A DNA stretch of 64,000 nucleotides from Luxibacter massiliensis (GCF_900604355.1 NZ_UWOE01000001.1:3224001-3288000), one strand, 5' to 3'; positions 40,374-49,329 are shown, numbered from the stretch's first letter. Notes: generated from the sequence alone by a model not told the origin. A program made the numbers and translations.

Positions 40374-42933
40374 CAATCGTCACCGTCCCCTCCGAGCCGT
40401 CCACCGTTATCATTTGTCCATTTTTAATACTTCTCGTGGCTGTGTGTGTCGCCATGACAGCGGGGATACCATATTCACGGGCAACAATGCTTGAATGGCT
40501 AAGAGGGCCGCCAATGTCTGTTACAATCGCACTTGCGGAGGCAAACAACTGCGTCCATGCAGGAGTTGTGGTAACGGCGATCAAGATACTTCCCGGCTGG
40601 AATTTCTCAAAATCTGCCGGGCTGTTCAGTACACAGGCGGGAGCCGTAACAACGCCTGCGCTGGTTCCTATGCCCGTCAATACAATTTTCCCATCTTTCT
40701 GTATTTGAGTTGCATGTGATACGGCTTTTTTGTTTATTTCCGGCAACTGGGAAGGCGACACATAACCTCGGAATGTATCATGCTCCGCTTGTCGAGCAGG
40801 GATTGCCTCACTCAGATTAGATAGGGGTATATTTTTATCAAGCTGTGTTATGAGCGTTTCCAATTCTGTTTTTGTGAGCCAGTAAATATCGTCCAGATGT
40901 GAAATAGCTCCGCCAGTTAAGAGACGTTCAGAAATTTCTTGTAACATACGGCGAATCAGCGGGTGCCCCATCCCCATCAAATAAATAGCGTTTTCACGCA
41001 TGGGGGCAGTATTTTGTGCCCAATGGAGCAGCTTCAAAAACAGCTTTTTACGGTGACCGCCTATCTGTTGCAAAATCTCGTTTTCGGCTTGTTTCCTGCG
41101 CTTTTCAAATGCGATTTGGCGCGAATACGGATTTTCCCCTTTCTCCTCCAAAAATGCTTTTATGGATTCAAAGGTTGGCGTAAGTATCTCCTGTGGTGTG
41201 GCATATGCAAAATCAAATTCATAAGCAGTACAGCCAAACTCTTTGAAATAGGCATTAATTCGGCTTTTCCACTCTATCCACACCTCCTGCGAAACTTCCG
41301 CAGGCAAAATGGAGGACTTGAAATCTTCTGCTATCTTTGTTGCAGGATTGCTTTTCAGATAGAAGCCTAAAGTGTTATTTTGCTTTGCCCATTCCGAAAG
41401 ATCCCACAGGTTCTTTTCCGATTGCAGCGCAATCGTATCAAACCCAAGCAAGAGAACGGAAGTGTCTGTTATACCAGCACGGCGGGCCGCTCCCTGAAAA
41501 AATTTTGTAAATAATGTTTCGCTGATAGAGGCGGCTGGCAATGTAAGCTGAATCCTCGTGAAATAAATACACGCTCCATAAAACACAGTCTGAATCCCCT
41601 CCATTATTTGATGAGCATTCAGCATATGCATGGGCTTTTCTTCCCATTGTTTAATCACATCCTCAAATTCTTTTCGTGCTGTTTCCCAGCGTGCAACACT
41701 GTTCGTGAGCGCACGGCGTAAAGATCGGGGTGAAAGGGATTTGACAGCAATCAAAAGAGGCTTTGAATTAGCGGAAAGATAAACATATCCGTTAATTATC
41801 GTATATGCTCCGTTTTCTGGCAGTAACTTTTTCGCACTTTTACCAAACATATCTATCCATAAAAGCGCCGACGCGCGGTTGACTATTTCAAGTCCAAGTG
41901 TGGCGAATAAGGGCGTAACAGGATTTGGCAAGTGTTCCGCCAGACTGCCTTTTGTATATATAACATCCTTTTCCGGTAACGTCCATTCCGGCGGCAGGAC
42001 AGTAATGGGGCGGGCCTGAACAATATACAACTTATCTTTTTCCAGTGCCCACTCTACATCCATAGGCATTTCATAATACTTCTCAATTTTTTTCCCAAGC
42101 TGTGTCAATCGCATAACTTGATTGCGGGTAAGAGCATGTTTTTTCCTCAACTGTTTAGGAGTTGGGATTTCTTCTGTTCCATCTGAGGTGCGGACTGTCA
42201 TAATCTCTTTGTTTGCTGCTTCATACGATACAATTCGTTCAGCATTTTTATCTACAACGATTGTATCAGGGGTGACTAAGCTAGAAACCACCGATTCGCC
42301 AAGTCCCCACGCGGCGTTAACAATCATTTCGCTACGTCTGCCATTGATAGGGTTTAGCGTAAACATAACGCCGGACGCATCGGAAAACGCAAGCTTTTGT
42401 ACTACAACAGCAAGTGCAACAATTTCCTGCTTTATACCATTCTTCACGCGGTAAGCAATAGCGCGAGCTGTCCATAGGGAAACCCAGCACCTCTTTACAG
42501 CGTCAAGAACTTCATTCTCACCTTGTATGTTAAGATAGGTTTCCTGCTGGCCTGCAAAAGAAGCGTCGGGCAAATCCTCGGCGGTTGCAGAGGAACGGAC
42601 AGCCACTGCTATATTTCCCAATCCGGCATATGCGGTTTTAATTGCATCTGATACTTCCTGCGGCATTTCTCCATTATGGAAAAGCATCCCTATCTGCGTA
42701 GATACATTTTCAAGCTGGCTGGTATTGTTAGAGTCAATACCGTCCAGCAACTTATTAATATGAGGCTGAATATGGTTCTTTTCAACAAAAATCTTGTATG
42801 AAGCAGTCGTAACATGAAAGCCCTCCGGCACAGGGATACCCGCTGTCAAAAGTTTTGATAAAGACATACCTTTTCCGCCGACCATTTCAAGGGTTGCCTG
42901 TTTATGCAACAAGGGTAGAGTATAATAAATCAT
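40366..42933 (-). CDS. PEP-synthase-type phosphotransferase, rifampicin phosphotransferase-like
   Basis: 855 residues with the three-part plan of Rph: ATP-binding domain (MVGGKGMSLSKLLTAGIPVP, then AVRSSATAEDLPDASFAGQQ), a central large domain, and a swivelling His domain with GGPLSHSSIVAREYGIPAVM near the C-terminus (His about 813). Rph adds phosphate to rifamycins. Close relatives include PEP synthases, but the length and pairing with TetR and an MFS exporter favour a drug-modifying role (inference). Confidence 0.75.
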   Translation of the reverse strand: MIYYTLPLLHKQATLEMVGGKGMSLSKLLTAGIPVPEGFHVTTASYKIFVEKNHIQPHINKLLDGIDSNNTSQLENVSTQIGMLFHNGEMPQEVSDAIKTAYAGLGNIAVAVRSSATAEDLPDASFAGQQETYLNIQGENEVLDAVKRCWVSLWTARAIAYRVKNGIKQEIVALAVVVQKLAFSDASGVMFTLNPINGRRSEMIVNAAWGLGESVVSSLVTPDTIVVDKNAERIVSYEAANKEIMTVRTSDGTEEIPTPKQLRKKHALTRNQVMRLTQLGKKIEKYYEMPMDVEWALEKDKLYIVQARPITVLPPEWTLPEKDVIYTKGSLAEHLPNPVTPLFATLGLEIVNRASALLWIDMFGKSAKKLLPENGAYTIINGYVYLSANSKPLLIAVKSLSPRSLRRALTNSVARWETARKEFEDVIKQWEEKPMHMLNAHQIMEGIQTVFYGACIYFTRIQLTLPAASISETLFTKFFQGAARRAGITDTSVLLLGFDTIALQSEKNLWDLSEWAKQNNTLGFYLKSNPATKIAEDFKSSILPAEVSQEVWIEWKSRINAYFKEFGCTAYEFDFAYATPQEILTPTFESIKAFLEEKGENPYSRQIAFEKRRKQAENEILQQIGGHRKKLFLKLLHWAQNTAPMRENAIYLMGMGHPLIRRMLQEISERLLTGGAISHLDDIYWLTKTELETLITQLDKNIPLSNLSEAIPARQAEHDTFRGYVSPSQLPEINKKAVSHATQIQKDGKIVLTGIGTSAGVVTAPACVLNSPADFEKFQPGSILIAVTTTPAWTQLFASASAIVTDIGGPLSHSSIVAREYGIPAVMATHTATRSIKNGQMITVDGSEGTVTIDE

Positions 42934-43541
42934 AATAATTCACCTCCATCTTTCATAATTCCGTGTAGAAATATATCCATTGTTTCATCAAGCATTTTCT
43001 CCGGACTGGCTGATGGTCGGGATGTGTAAATGATTGATATAATGGAGTTAATTAACAAACGCGCCACTAAATCGGCATCCGTCTTACGGAAGACGCCTGA
43101 TTCCACTCCATTTTCAATTACAGATTTTATAATATCCTGATATGTGTAACGCGCAGTTTTCAGCCGCTTTCGATAATCTTCTTCTAAATAGTCAGATTCT
43201 GTATTTAACCACATCAGCACCGTTCGATACTGCTTTGGTACTCCAAGATGATTCAGCATGATTTTTCTAAGACACTGTTCCGGCGAGGATTCATCGGCAA
43301 TAATCCTATGAACCTTTTTAATTGTTTCTTCTATTTCTTTCTCAACTGCATATACAACAATCTCGTCTTTCGTTTTGAAAAAATCATACAGACTGGACTT
43401 TCCCATGTTTGCTAAAATCGCAATTTCCCTCATTGATGTTTTTTGGAATCCATTTTTCTCTATGAGCTGCAAAGCAACACTGATTATTTCTTCTCGGCGC
43501 TCTTCTTGTTGTTCTGGTGTAAGCATAATTCCTTTTGGCAT
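42930..43541 (-). CDS. TetR-family regulator of the phosphotransferase/MFS operon
   Basis: 203 residues from the ATG at 43539-43541 (MPKGIMLTPEQQEER), with AGGAGG nine bases ahead. HTH IISVALQLIEKNGFQKTSMR, then EIAILANMGKSSLYDFFKTK. The stop overlaps the next start as ATGA. Palindromes in the promoter suggest self-repression. Confidence 0.9.
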   Translation of the reverse strand: MPKGIMLTPEQQEERREEIISVALQLIEKNGFQKTSMREIAILANMGKSSLYDFFKTKDEIVVYAVEKEIEETIKKVHRIIADESSPEQCLRKIMLNHLGVPKQYRTVLMWLNTESDYLEEDYRKRLKTARYTYQDIIKSVIENGVESGVFRKTDADLVARLLINSIISIIYTSRPSASPEKMLDETMDIFLHGIMKDGGELL

Positions 43542-43561
43542 ATTATGATACCTCCTCATAG

Positions 43562-43621
43562 CGACCACCGGTCGTTTCTTGTTTGGTCTTCATTATATAG
43601 CGACCGATGGTCGCTTGTCAA
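43562..43621 (-). promoter_or_regulatory. Promoter with double TetR operator
   Basis: TTGACA (complement of 43616-43621), spacer 18, TATAAT (complement of 43592-43597). Palindromes CGACCaccGGTCG (43562-43574) and GCGACCgatGGTCGC (43600-43614) share CGACCNNNGGTCG; the second fills the spacer. Confidence 0.9.
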
Positions 43622-43640
43622 GTCTAATTTTCTATACAAA

Positions 43641-43742
43641 AAATTGGTAAAATGACTTTGGCTACTAAAGCCAAGCTGATAGGTGATAGGTGATATCTAA
43701 TAAAGCTTCGCCCGCTTTCAGCAGCTTTTTGGCTTCTATACC
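43641..43742 (-). pseudogene. Fragment of the AraC gene
   Basis: Matches 35185-35290 (second HTH) with an extra GATAGGTG-type duplication that breaks the frame; peptide remains are EAKKLLKAGEALLDITYHLS. It has no start or N-terminal domain. Confidence 0.8.
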
Positions 43743-44037
43743 ATAGAATGGGTCCTGCGGTTTTTGATTTTTTATTATAGTGTTGCCTTATATTGTCCAT
43801 CTTGTTTCCTCAACCTACCTATAACAATCCTATCTCCACAACCTATCCCATATCCAAGCTGTCAACTCAACCCTATGCCAATTTTCGCCATAGACCAGTT
43901 CCCACAGAACTATGAAGCGAAAAAAATCCGGGAGCCGGAACTACCAATCGGCAATTCCCAACTCCCGGAAACCCCTTGTTTTCTACACTTTTTATACTTT
44001 TATTTTTCCGCCCTGACATCAAAACTACCGTCTCCAC
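43743..44037. other. Non-coding spacer with terminator
   Basis: Between the AraC fragment and the DUF3781 fragment. No gene is recognised. A terminator lies at 43919-43969: arms TCCGGGAG/CTCCCGGA with a seven-T run on the minus strand. Confidence 0.5.
43919..43969 (-). terminator. Terminator in the remnant region
   Basis: Eight-base arms 43962-43969/43927-43934 around a loop, then T7 on the minus strand. No intact gene ends before it; probably left from a lost cistron. Confidence 0.6.
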
Positions 44038-44211
44038 ATGGATGCTTCAACAGAAGATATCCTATTTCTGCACCAATCAACAACATGATCGGTATCCAAA
44101 GCAAGGTTTCTCTTGATTCTTTCTACACCCAATTCGGTCGTATGTAGCTTATCCAAATGATTCAGTAATTCGTTGTTCTGCATATTTTTCACCCCTCAAA
44201 CCGGAATTTGA
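44038..44211 (-). pseudogene. Truncated DUF3781 gene, exact repeat copy B
   Basis: Identical to 37045-37218, including the ribosome site and the ATG at 44181-44183, but cut off at 44038 after about half the protein. The exact identity means a recent duplication or a sequence kept identical by recombination. Confidence 0.9.
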
Positions 44212-44218
44212 GAAACAA

Positions 44219-44779
44219 CTACATTCCGGCAATCTTCCTGACAGTGTTTGCTGTTCTGATTGTCAGTTTGCCGCTGATGTTCGCACTTGCCGTCTCCCTC
44301 CACCAGTTTGTTTTTTGATAATCCTTTCGGCTGAAAGACCAGAATACCGCTGCCTTATAATTCTTAATCTTTTCTAATCCTTCCCTGGGTTCTCCGATCT
44401 CGTCCCGCACTTCAGCAAATGTAGCCGGAGGCATAATAAAAATCAGATTATCATAGATTTCCTTATTTTCATCACCCCACCAGTCAGGCGCGTGTTGCAA
44501 AATATCTTCGAGCTCCTCTTTTGATGTGACGAAAACCGGAATATCCAGACCAAACCACTTTTTTATCGTTGTTTCAATCCGGTCTGTAAGGCTCCCTATA
44601 TTCTCTTCATCACTTGAAAAAATCACATTGCCACTGTTCAGATAGGTCTTAACCGCTCCGAACCCAAGCTCCTCAAAAATTTTCTTCAGTTCAGCCATCG
44701 GAACTTTATTTTTTCCACTTATATTAACACCGCGCAAAAGCGCAATATATCTCGTTGCTTCCTCCATGCAAATCACCAT
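44219..44779 (-). CDS. DUF1697-family protein
   Basis: About 186 residues: RYIALLRGVNISGKNKVPMA, then LKKIFEELGFGAVKTYLNSG and NVIFSS are the family signature. The start is uncertain: an ATG four codons inside (MEEATRYIALLRG) fits the family better, while the first ATG has AAGG close by. It lies seven bases after the lincosamide transferase gene, so the two may share a transcript. Function unknown. Confidence 0.85.
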   Translation of the reverse strand: MVICMEEATRYIALLRGVNISGKNKVPMAELKKIFEELGFGAVKTYLNSGNVIFSSDEENIGSLTDRIETTIKKWFGLDIPVFVTSKEELEDILQHAPDWWGDENKEIYDNLIFIMPPATFAEVRDEIGEPREGLEKIKNYKAAVFWSFSRKDYQKTNWWRETASANISGKLTIRTANTVRKIAGM

Positions 44780-44785
44780 TTCGCC

Positions 44786-45277
44786 TTATTCTGATATACT
44801 TTCAAGGACAGAAAGATCATGCTTGTCCTTATCCCTTAGCTCATAACCCGAGTGAAAAATTTTTTGTCCTTTCAAAGATATACAGGGAATTGTTCTACCC
44901 TCAAAAACAGCACTACCAAAATAGTCCTTCTCAAACTCGTACCAGCCGCCTTCCAAATCGGCTTGTTTTGACGTCCCGTCATCATTCAAAACAAATGGAT
45001 GGATGTCCAAATAACCGTATTCATCGCTATATAACTCTATTCTAACAGGTTTCCAATCCGTCTCTACTTTATAACCATGCTCCGAAAGTATATCTAATAG
45101 TCTTTCTGTATATTGAGCGTCAAAGTTGATATCAATATCTCTATGATCCCTTGTCTGTTTACCCGCCAATAGATCAACCCCCCAGCCACCGTCCACCCAA
45201 TATAGTATTCCCATATTTTCAAACAGGCTAACGACTGCCATCAAGTCTTCTTTTGTTGCCGTTTCTTTTTTATCCAT
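44786..45277 (-). CDS. lnu: Lincosamide nucleotidyltransferase (Lnu(A)/(C)/(P) type)
   Basis: 163 residues, the usual length. YWVDGGWGVDLLAGKQTRDH and RDIDINFDAQYTERLL give the nucleotidyltransferase GG and DxD, with YGYLDIHPFVLNDDG, EGGWYEFEKDYF, IPCISLKGQKIFHSGYEL and DKHDL all matching LnuA in order. It adenylates lincomycin and clindamycin. A close homologue with other substrates cannot be excluded. Confidence 0.88.
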   Translation of the reverse strand: MDKKETATKEDLMAVVSLFENMGILYWVDGGWGVDLLAGKQTRDHRDIDINFDAQYTERLLDILSEHGYKVETDWKPVRIELYSDEYGYLDIHPFVLNDDGTSKQADLEGGWYEFEKDYFGSAVFEGRTIPCISLKGQKIFHSGYELRDKDKHDLSVLESISE

Positions 45278-45303
45278 GCAACTCCTCCTTTTCCAATTCT
45301 GAA

Positions 45304-45346
45304 ACTATCAATCATATTTTTTGATATTCACGGTAGCAACCGCTGT
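45304..45346 (-). pseudogene. Copy of a flavin reductase 3' end
   Basis: In one frame this stretch encodes AVATVNIKKYD, matching the C-terminus AIATINIEKYD of the gene at 49538-50185. It is fused to the end of the truncated desulfidase frame. Confidence 0.7.
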
Positions 45347-45570
45347 TTGGTTTCCGGGGTATCAGCACCATGAATATTTCCCCTATCAAGTCCTAAACAG
45401 CCAAACTCCGGACAGGGCATTTGGACAATACCAATATCGGCATTTAAGAAAAAATCAACAACATCTTTATTTGCTGCCGGATAAATCGCCGTTCCATCAG
45501 AAATAGAATTTTGATTTAAAAAGCAATGCGCAACAAAAACAACCTTTTTACTTCTACCATCATTGAACAT
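45328..45570 (-). pseudogene. Truncated TudS-related desulfidase (DUF523-like)
   Basis: Frame MFNDGRSKKVVFVAHCFLNQ, then NSISDGTAIYP and IVQMPCPEFGCLGLDRGNIH shows the two conserved Cys regions of CD3072/TudS-type proteins that bind an iron-sulfur cluster. It ends at about 80 residues instead of roughly 150, where a flavin reductase tail is joined on. Its N-terminus is copied again at 49438-49510. Confidence 0.7.
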
Positions 45571-45609
45571 AGTATATACTCTCACAAAATTTAATTATTA
45601 ACCCGAAAG

Positions 45610-45699
45610 TCAGTGTAGATTTGTTCCAATCACCTTTACCAATTTCCACCGTGGAACTGTACCGTCATCGCCCCAATACTTATCCATTGAAATAATCAT
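45610..45699 (-). pseudogene. Unrecognised 29-codon fragment
   Basis: MIISMDKYWGDDGTVPRWKL with AGGAAAG directly upstream, then a stop. It reads like the beginning of a real protein cut short, in a region full of such pieces. Confidence 0.3.
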
Positions 45700-45704
45700 C
45701 TTTC

Positions 45705-46055
45705 CTAGTCATTGGTATTTTCTATTGCTTTCAAACTTTTTGCCGTCTCTTGCGCTGTATTACCTAATTTTTCATAGGCATAAATGCCGTCTTTCCAATT
45801 TTTCAGATTGCGAAGTCTTGCTCCGTGATCACCATGCTCTGGATCATCAAACAGGTCTCTGAGCTTTTGGCAGGGCATATCTGAGCATTCCCCACAATGT
45901 TCAAGCCCCTTTTCTATACAGCATATTGCTTTATCGCACTTACCCCAAAACATAATCCCTCTATTGGCTTTGCAGCCCTTACACCCGATTTTATCTTTCC
46001 ATTCACACACGCCGCAATATGTACCACAAAAGGCCATCATTTTTTTATTTATCAT
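45705..46055 (-). CDS. DUF3795 protein, copy 1
   Basis: 116 residues with the family Cys pattern: CGTYCGVCEWKDKIGCKGCK, KCDKAICCIEKGLEHCGEC, DMPCQKL. Ten or more Cys suggest a metal or iron-sulfur site. Function unknown. AAAGGGGAG precedes the ATG. First of three members within 7 kb. Confidence 0.85.
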   Translation of the reverse strand: MINKKMMAFCGTYCGVCEWKDKIGCKGCKANRGIMFWGKCDKAICCIEKGLEHCGECSDMPCQKLRDLFDDPEHGDHGARLRNLKNWKDGIYAYEKLGNTAQETAKSLKAIENTND

Positions 46056-46130
46056 CGAGAACTCCCCTTTACTATTTATCTATTAGCATTTCCAAATCTC
46101 TGCACTCCTGTCAAACTGATTCGTCATTTC

Positions 46131-46742
46131 TTACTTTTCGATTGAAATAAACGGAGGAAAGGTATCGGAGCTATCGTTACGCCGCATAGTTTTTGAGTCC
46201 ACATCAAAACACTTGCCGTTGTATTCATAGTGTAGCTTATTAGCTTTAACATAAAAACGATGTTCCGATTGAAATGCAACGGGCTTAAAATGCCCTTCTT
46301 GTATCGGCTGATCCCGATACAAGACCTGATCTTCCGATAACTTCAGCACATCATTTTCAAGACGCACATCATAAATTCCACTTACGATAGCCTCTGCTGC
46401 CACATTTTTCCCTGAGGCTGAAATGAAACGAAAACAGCCAGTCAAACTATTCGTGCTTTTTCGCTTCGCCAGTTCAAATCGGAACAGGGATACACCACTG
46501 AAATCTTTTCGCAATTTTTCCCGTTCTCCATCCTTTCCCATGAGCCATATCTTCTCATTAGATACAATAAACATATCCAACTGAAATCCGCTCTGAGAAT
46601 ATTTTAGATTAGAGAAAGATATTTGATCTGAGTAAACGCCCTGCAACACACCATTTTCAAGTTCGTAAACTAATTCCTTTGTAAACAGCGTTTTGCCATC
46701 CACATTCGCTTCAATGAAGTTGATGATTTCTTTCATTAGCAC
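46131..46742 (-). CDS. Hypothetical protein, 203 aa, GTG start
   Basis: The GTG at 46740-46742 has AGGA seven bases ahead; an ATG two codons inside is 13 bases away. Soluble, beta-rich, beginning MLMKEIINFIEANVDGKTLF. It has repeated strand-like segments (KSTNSLTGCFRFISASGKNV, VSGIYDVRLENDVLKLSE) that suggest a lipocalin-like or DUF-type barrel, but no family can be named. Confidence 0.6.
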   Translation of the reverse strand: MLMKEIINFIEANVDGKTLFTKELVYELENGVLQGVYSDQISFSNLKYSQSGFQLDMFIVSNEKIWLMGKDGEREKLRKDFSGVSLFRFELAKRKSTNSLTGCFRFISASGKNVAAEAIVSGIYDVRLENDVLKLSEDQVLYRDQPIQEGHFKPVAFQSEHRFYVKANKLHYEYNGKCFDVDSKTMRRNDSSDTFPPFISIEK

Positions 46743-46819
46743 CCGACCATCCTTTCAATTTGAAATACACCTTTTCCACCAAGAACGCATAAAAGCAACT
46801 TAAAATTTTAAAGCCCCAC

Positions 46820-46927
46820 AACTTCTGACTTTCTTTCCCGCTCAGCTATACAGCAGCTTTTCTAAATACTCGCCAACCGCTATGAGATGCTCGTCCAGAT
46901 CTCTGCTGTGTTACTTACCGACAAACC
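46820..46927 (-). pseudogene. Two joined gene-end fragments
   Basis: 46820-46871 matches 48672-48722 and encodes an ENLEKLLYN-type C-terminus. 46869-46927 matches 47546-47604, itself a piece of the glyoxalase tail joined to an unknown sequence (CTCTGCTGTGTTACTTACC). Confidence 0.65.
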
Positions 46928-46971
46928 TAAATTGATTTATACAACAATCTCCTCTATAAACTGGGATTTTG

Positions 46972-47382
46972 CTATTTCATTTTTTCTTGACACTCGCTAC
47001 ATTCTCTATCGTGAATAGAAATAATTCCACCACATTTAGAACAAGTATATTTTATTTTTTGCTGTTCCATGAAATGCTCCAAATCTTGTTCTTGAACAAA
47101 ACTGCTGTTTTCTATAAGACTTGCTTGATACCGTTTGTTATAGCTTTTTTCAAGGTTTTTAATCAACTCACATGGATATTCAGCACATTCAAAACAATGG
47201 GATAACGCTTTTTCTTTGATACAGTCCTTTATTTTACATTTACGACAATGTTCAGGTTTCCCTTTATCACTATTCAAGCACCCAGCACAAGGTTTTTTAT
47301 GGTAACAGTGCTTATAACAAACTTTACAATTCATTCCACATGGAGCAAACATACTTATATCAATTTTTTCTGGCATTTTCAT
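46972..47382 (-). CDS. DUF3795 protein, copy 2, with C-terminal zinc ribbon
   Basis: 136 residues: APCGMNCKVCYKHCYHKKPC and AGCLNSDKGKPEHCRKC, CFECAEYPCELIKNLEKSY, then an added ribbon CSKCGGIISIHDRECSEC. AAAGGAG upstream. Function unknown; the metal-binding Cys groups are the only guide. Confidence 0.85.
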   Translation of the reverse strand: MKMPEKIDISMFAPCGMNCKVCYKHCYHKKPCAGCLNSDKGKPEHCRKCKIKDCIKEKALSHCFECAEYPCELIKNLEKSYNKRYQASLIENSSFVQEQDLEHFMEQQKIKYTCSKCGGIISIHDRECSECQEKMK

Positions 47383-47411
47383 AGTTTTCTACTCCTTTCG
47401 GTAAATCTTAA

Positions 47412-47604
47412 TTTGTTTATATGCCCGCTGCAAATTAACTATTCAGAAGTTTGGTCAAATCCTCAATAGATACGTCCATTTTCGCAGAAACTTCTTCCAT
47501 AGACATACCGGAAGCAAGAAACCGTTTTATCACCATCTTCATATCCTCGCCAACCTCTATGAGATGCTCGTCCAGATCTCTGCTGTGTTACTTACCAACA
47601 AACC
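47412..47604 (-). pseudogene. Copy of the glyoxalase 3' end
   Basis: 47412-47577 matches 50709-50874 almost base for base and encodes the glyoxalase C-terminal tail (MKMVIKRFLASGMSMEEVSA region) with its stop and downstream sequence. At 47578 it changes abruptly to a sequence also found at 46897. Confidence 0.9.
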
Positions 47605-47629
47605 AATATTTGTTAATTTACGCCAATTA

Positions 47630-48004
47630 TTACTCGGCACTCTCAACGACGAATTTTACACTCCCTTTTGCGTTTTCTCCTGTTACAGTTACTGTATATG
47701 TTCCGCTTTCTTCTACATCAAAATCATATTCTACCGAAAAGAAAATGCCTTCACTTTCAGCGATAGGTTCCTCGTCATCTTTCTGAATTTTATATGATAA
47801 ATGGCCATCCTCAACCACAATTTCTGCATGAATAATATTTCCGGCTTCAACAACCAAATCTTGAGTATCAGTAGTATTAAATTCTGTATATTCCATAATT
47901 AGTTGAGTGTCGTTTCCTGTTCTGCTTCCATCAAAGTCTGATGAACAAGCAGACAATGATATAATAAGTAACATAAGTACTAAAAAAGTGGTAATCTTTT
48001 TCAT
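47630..48004 (-). CDS. Putative lipoprotein, 124 aa
   Basis: Signal peptide MKKITTFLVLMLLIISLSAC with lipobox LSAC, cleaved at Cys20. The mature part is acidic and Ig- or beta-sandwich-like (ESGTYTVTVTGENAKGSVKF). It should be attached to the outer face of the membrane. Role unknown. Confidence 0.8.
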   Translation of the reverse strand: MKKITTFLVLMLLIISLSACSSDFDGSRTGNDTQLIMEYTEFNTTDTQDLVVEAGNIIHAEIVVEDGHLSYKIQKDDEEPIAESEGIFFSVEYDFDVEESGTYTVTVTGENAKGSVKFVVESAE

Positions 48005-48026
48005 TATTGCATCTCCTAACTCCTAA

Positions 48027-48656
48027 TCACCATTCGTTTAACAATTTTTGCAATTTTTCCACAAACTGTCCGATATGCAAACCATCTACAAAAGAATGAT
48101 GTGCCTGCACAGAAATTGGAATCAAAAGTTTTCCATCTTTCTCATAATATTTTCCCCAATCAAAAAGCGGTGTTGCATTATCTTTTTTACCCGAATTAGT
48201 GTGGGAAATATGCGTATATGTTACCCACGGCATGGGAGAACATTGAAACACATCATTTCCTAAAGGTCCCGTAAAATACTCTTTCTGTTCATTTGCCACT
48301 TTTGTTGCCAGTTCACAATATTCTTTCAGATCATCTATCATAGGTACATTGACTACCTTGAACAATTCTGTTTCCTGATTAAGATATGTAAATGCAGTAT
48401 CTATCTTTTCAAACAAAACAATCTGTCCGTCAACAAACCGATAACGAAACGCCTCTATTTCATTTGCACATTTGCAAACTGCATGTACCATTGCCAATGT
48501 AAAAGAAAGTCCTTGCTCCTTTACCATGCGCCTAAATCTTGTAATATCTGCTTCAAAGGTTACGCAAAATGCTGGTTCAACACTGTCTCTAAAAATCATA
48601 CAGTGCATTGCCCTATCCCATGTTTTTTCATCAATTACTTTATATTCATTTGCCAT
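48027..48656 (-). CDS. Chloramphenicol acetyltransferase family (CatA type)
   Basis: 209 residues from the ATG at 48654-48656 with GGAGG 11 bases ahead. The catalytic motif SVQAHHSFVDGLHIGQFVEK carries the HHxxxDG of trimeric CATs, and PMPWVTYTHISH the conserved middle strand. It is close to Clostridium-type CatA proteins; acetylation of chloramphenicol is likely but related proteins of this size can lack the activity. Confidence 0.85.
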   Translation of the reverse strand: MANEYKVIDEKTWDRAMHCMIFRDSVEPAFCVTFEADITRFRRMVKEQGLSFTLAMVHAVCKCANEIEAFRYRFVDGQIVLFEKIDTAFTYLNQETELFKVVNVPMIDDLKEYCELATKVANEQKEYFTGPLGNDVFQCSPMPWVTYTHISHTNSGKKDNATPLFDWGKYYEKDGKLLIPISVQAHHSFVDGLHIGQFVEKLQKLLNEW

Positions 48657-48671
48657 AGATACATTTTCCTC

Positions 48672-48722
48672 CAACTTCTGATTTTTCCCCGCTCAGTTAT
48701 ACAGCAACTTTTCTAAATTCTC
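48672..48722 (-). repeat. Gene-end repeat shared with 46820-46871
   Basis: About 51 bases with few differences, encoding ENLEKLLYN plus stop. The parent gene is not in the window. Confidence 0.65.
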
Positions 48723-48789
48723 AATAAAAACATTCATTCGTTTCTAACCCACAGTTTGGTGAATGATTTGCTCTGCATGGTACTTTTCT

Positions 48790-49329
48790 TCATTCAATAT
48801 ACTCTTTATTCTTTACTGCTTGTGCGCCGGGAACTCCTCGAACCCCAATTAAAACACCGCCTGCTTCAATCAGCGCATTCAGAATTAAAAACAGTGCAGA
48901 AATCCACCATAAATTTAATGCGCCCCAGGAACCAAGACAGATAGATATGATAAAGCCGGTTACTTCAAACATGGACGTAGTAACGCCCCAGAGTCTGGTT
49001 TTATCATCCCCCATACCCACAACTGCACCTTGTAGGAACGGTTGAATCAAAATCATCACTAATCCAATTTTTATATAGCCCAGGAGAAACATCACAACAT
49101 GACCCGGAGCATTGCAGATAAGCACCATTAAAAATGACTGAATGTAACTTTTTTTATCATAAGCCCGCATAAACAATGAAAATGGTGCTTTTCCGAGTTT
49201 GTCAATACGCCCATTCCATAACTGCTTTTTGAGACGCTTTGCGCTATTAAACTGTGTACCTATGAAACTAAATCCGAATGTAAAGGCAACCCATGCGGCT
49301 ATTTCTGCTACTAAAATAAATATAATCAT
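48790..49329 (-). CDS. Integral membrane protein, 179 aa
   Basis: Four to five membrane helices: VAEIAAWVAFTFGFSFIG, SFLMVLICNAPGHVVMFLLG, VMILIQPFLQGAVVGMG, VTGFIISICLGSWGAL and a C-terminal LWWISALFLILNALIEAGGV. It resembles the SpoIIM/DUF95-like fold in outline only. AAGGAGAGG precedes the ATG. Function unknown. Confidence 0.65.
   Translation of the reverse strand: MIIFILVAEIAAWVAFTFGFSFIGTQFNSAKRLKKQLWNGRIDKLGKAPFSLFMRAYDKKSYIQSFLMVLICNAPGHVVMFLLGYIKIGLVMILIQPFLQGAVVGMGDDKTRLWGVTTSMFEVTGFIISICLGSWGALNLWWISALFLILNALIEAGGVLIGVRGVPGAQAVKNKEYIE

Noticed and set aside
44030..44217. Candidate IS element bounded by the 174-base repeat
   Set aside because: The repeats are direct, lack transposase and are parts of a known gene, so segmental duplication explains them.
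46820..47604. Integron cassette recombination sites
   Set aside because: The repeats encode gene ends and no RYYYAAC/GTTRRRY core pair or integron integrase was seen.
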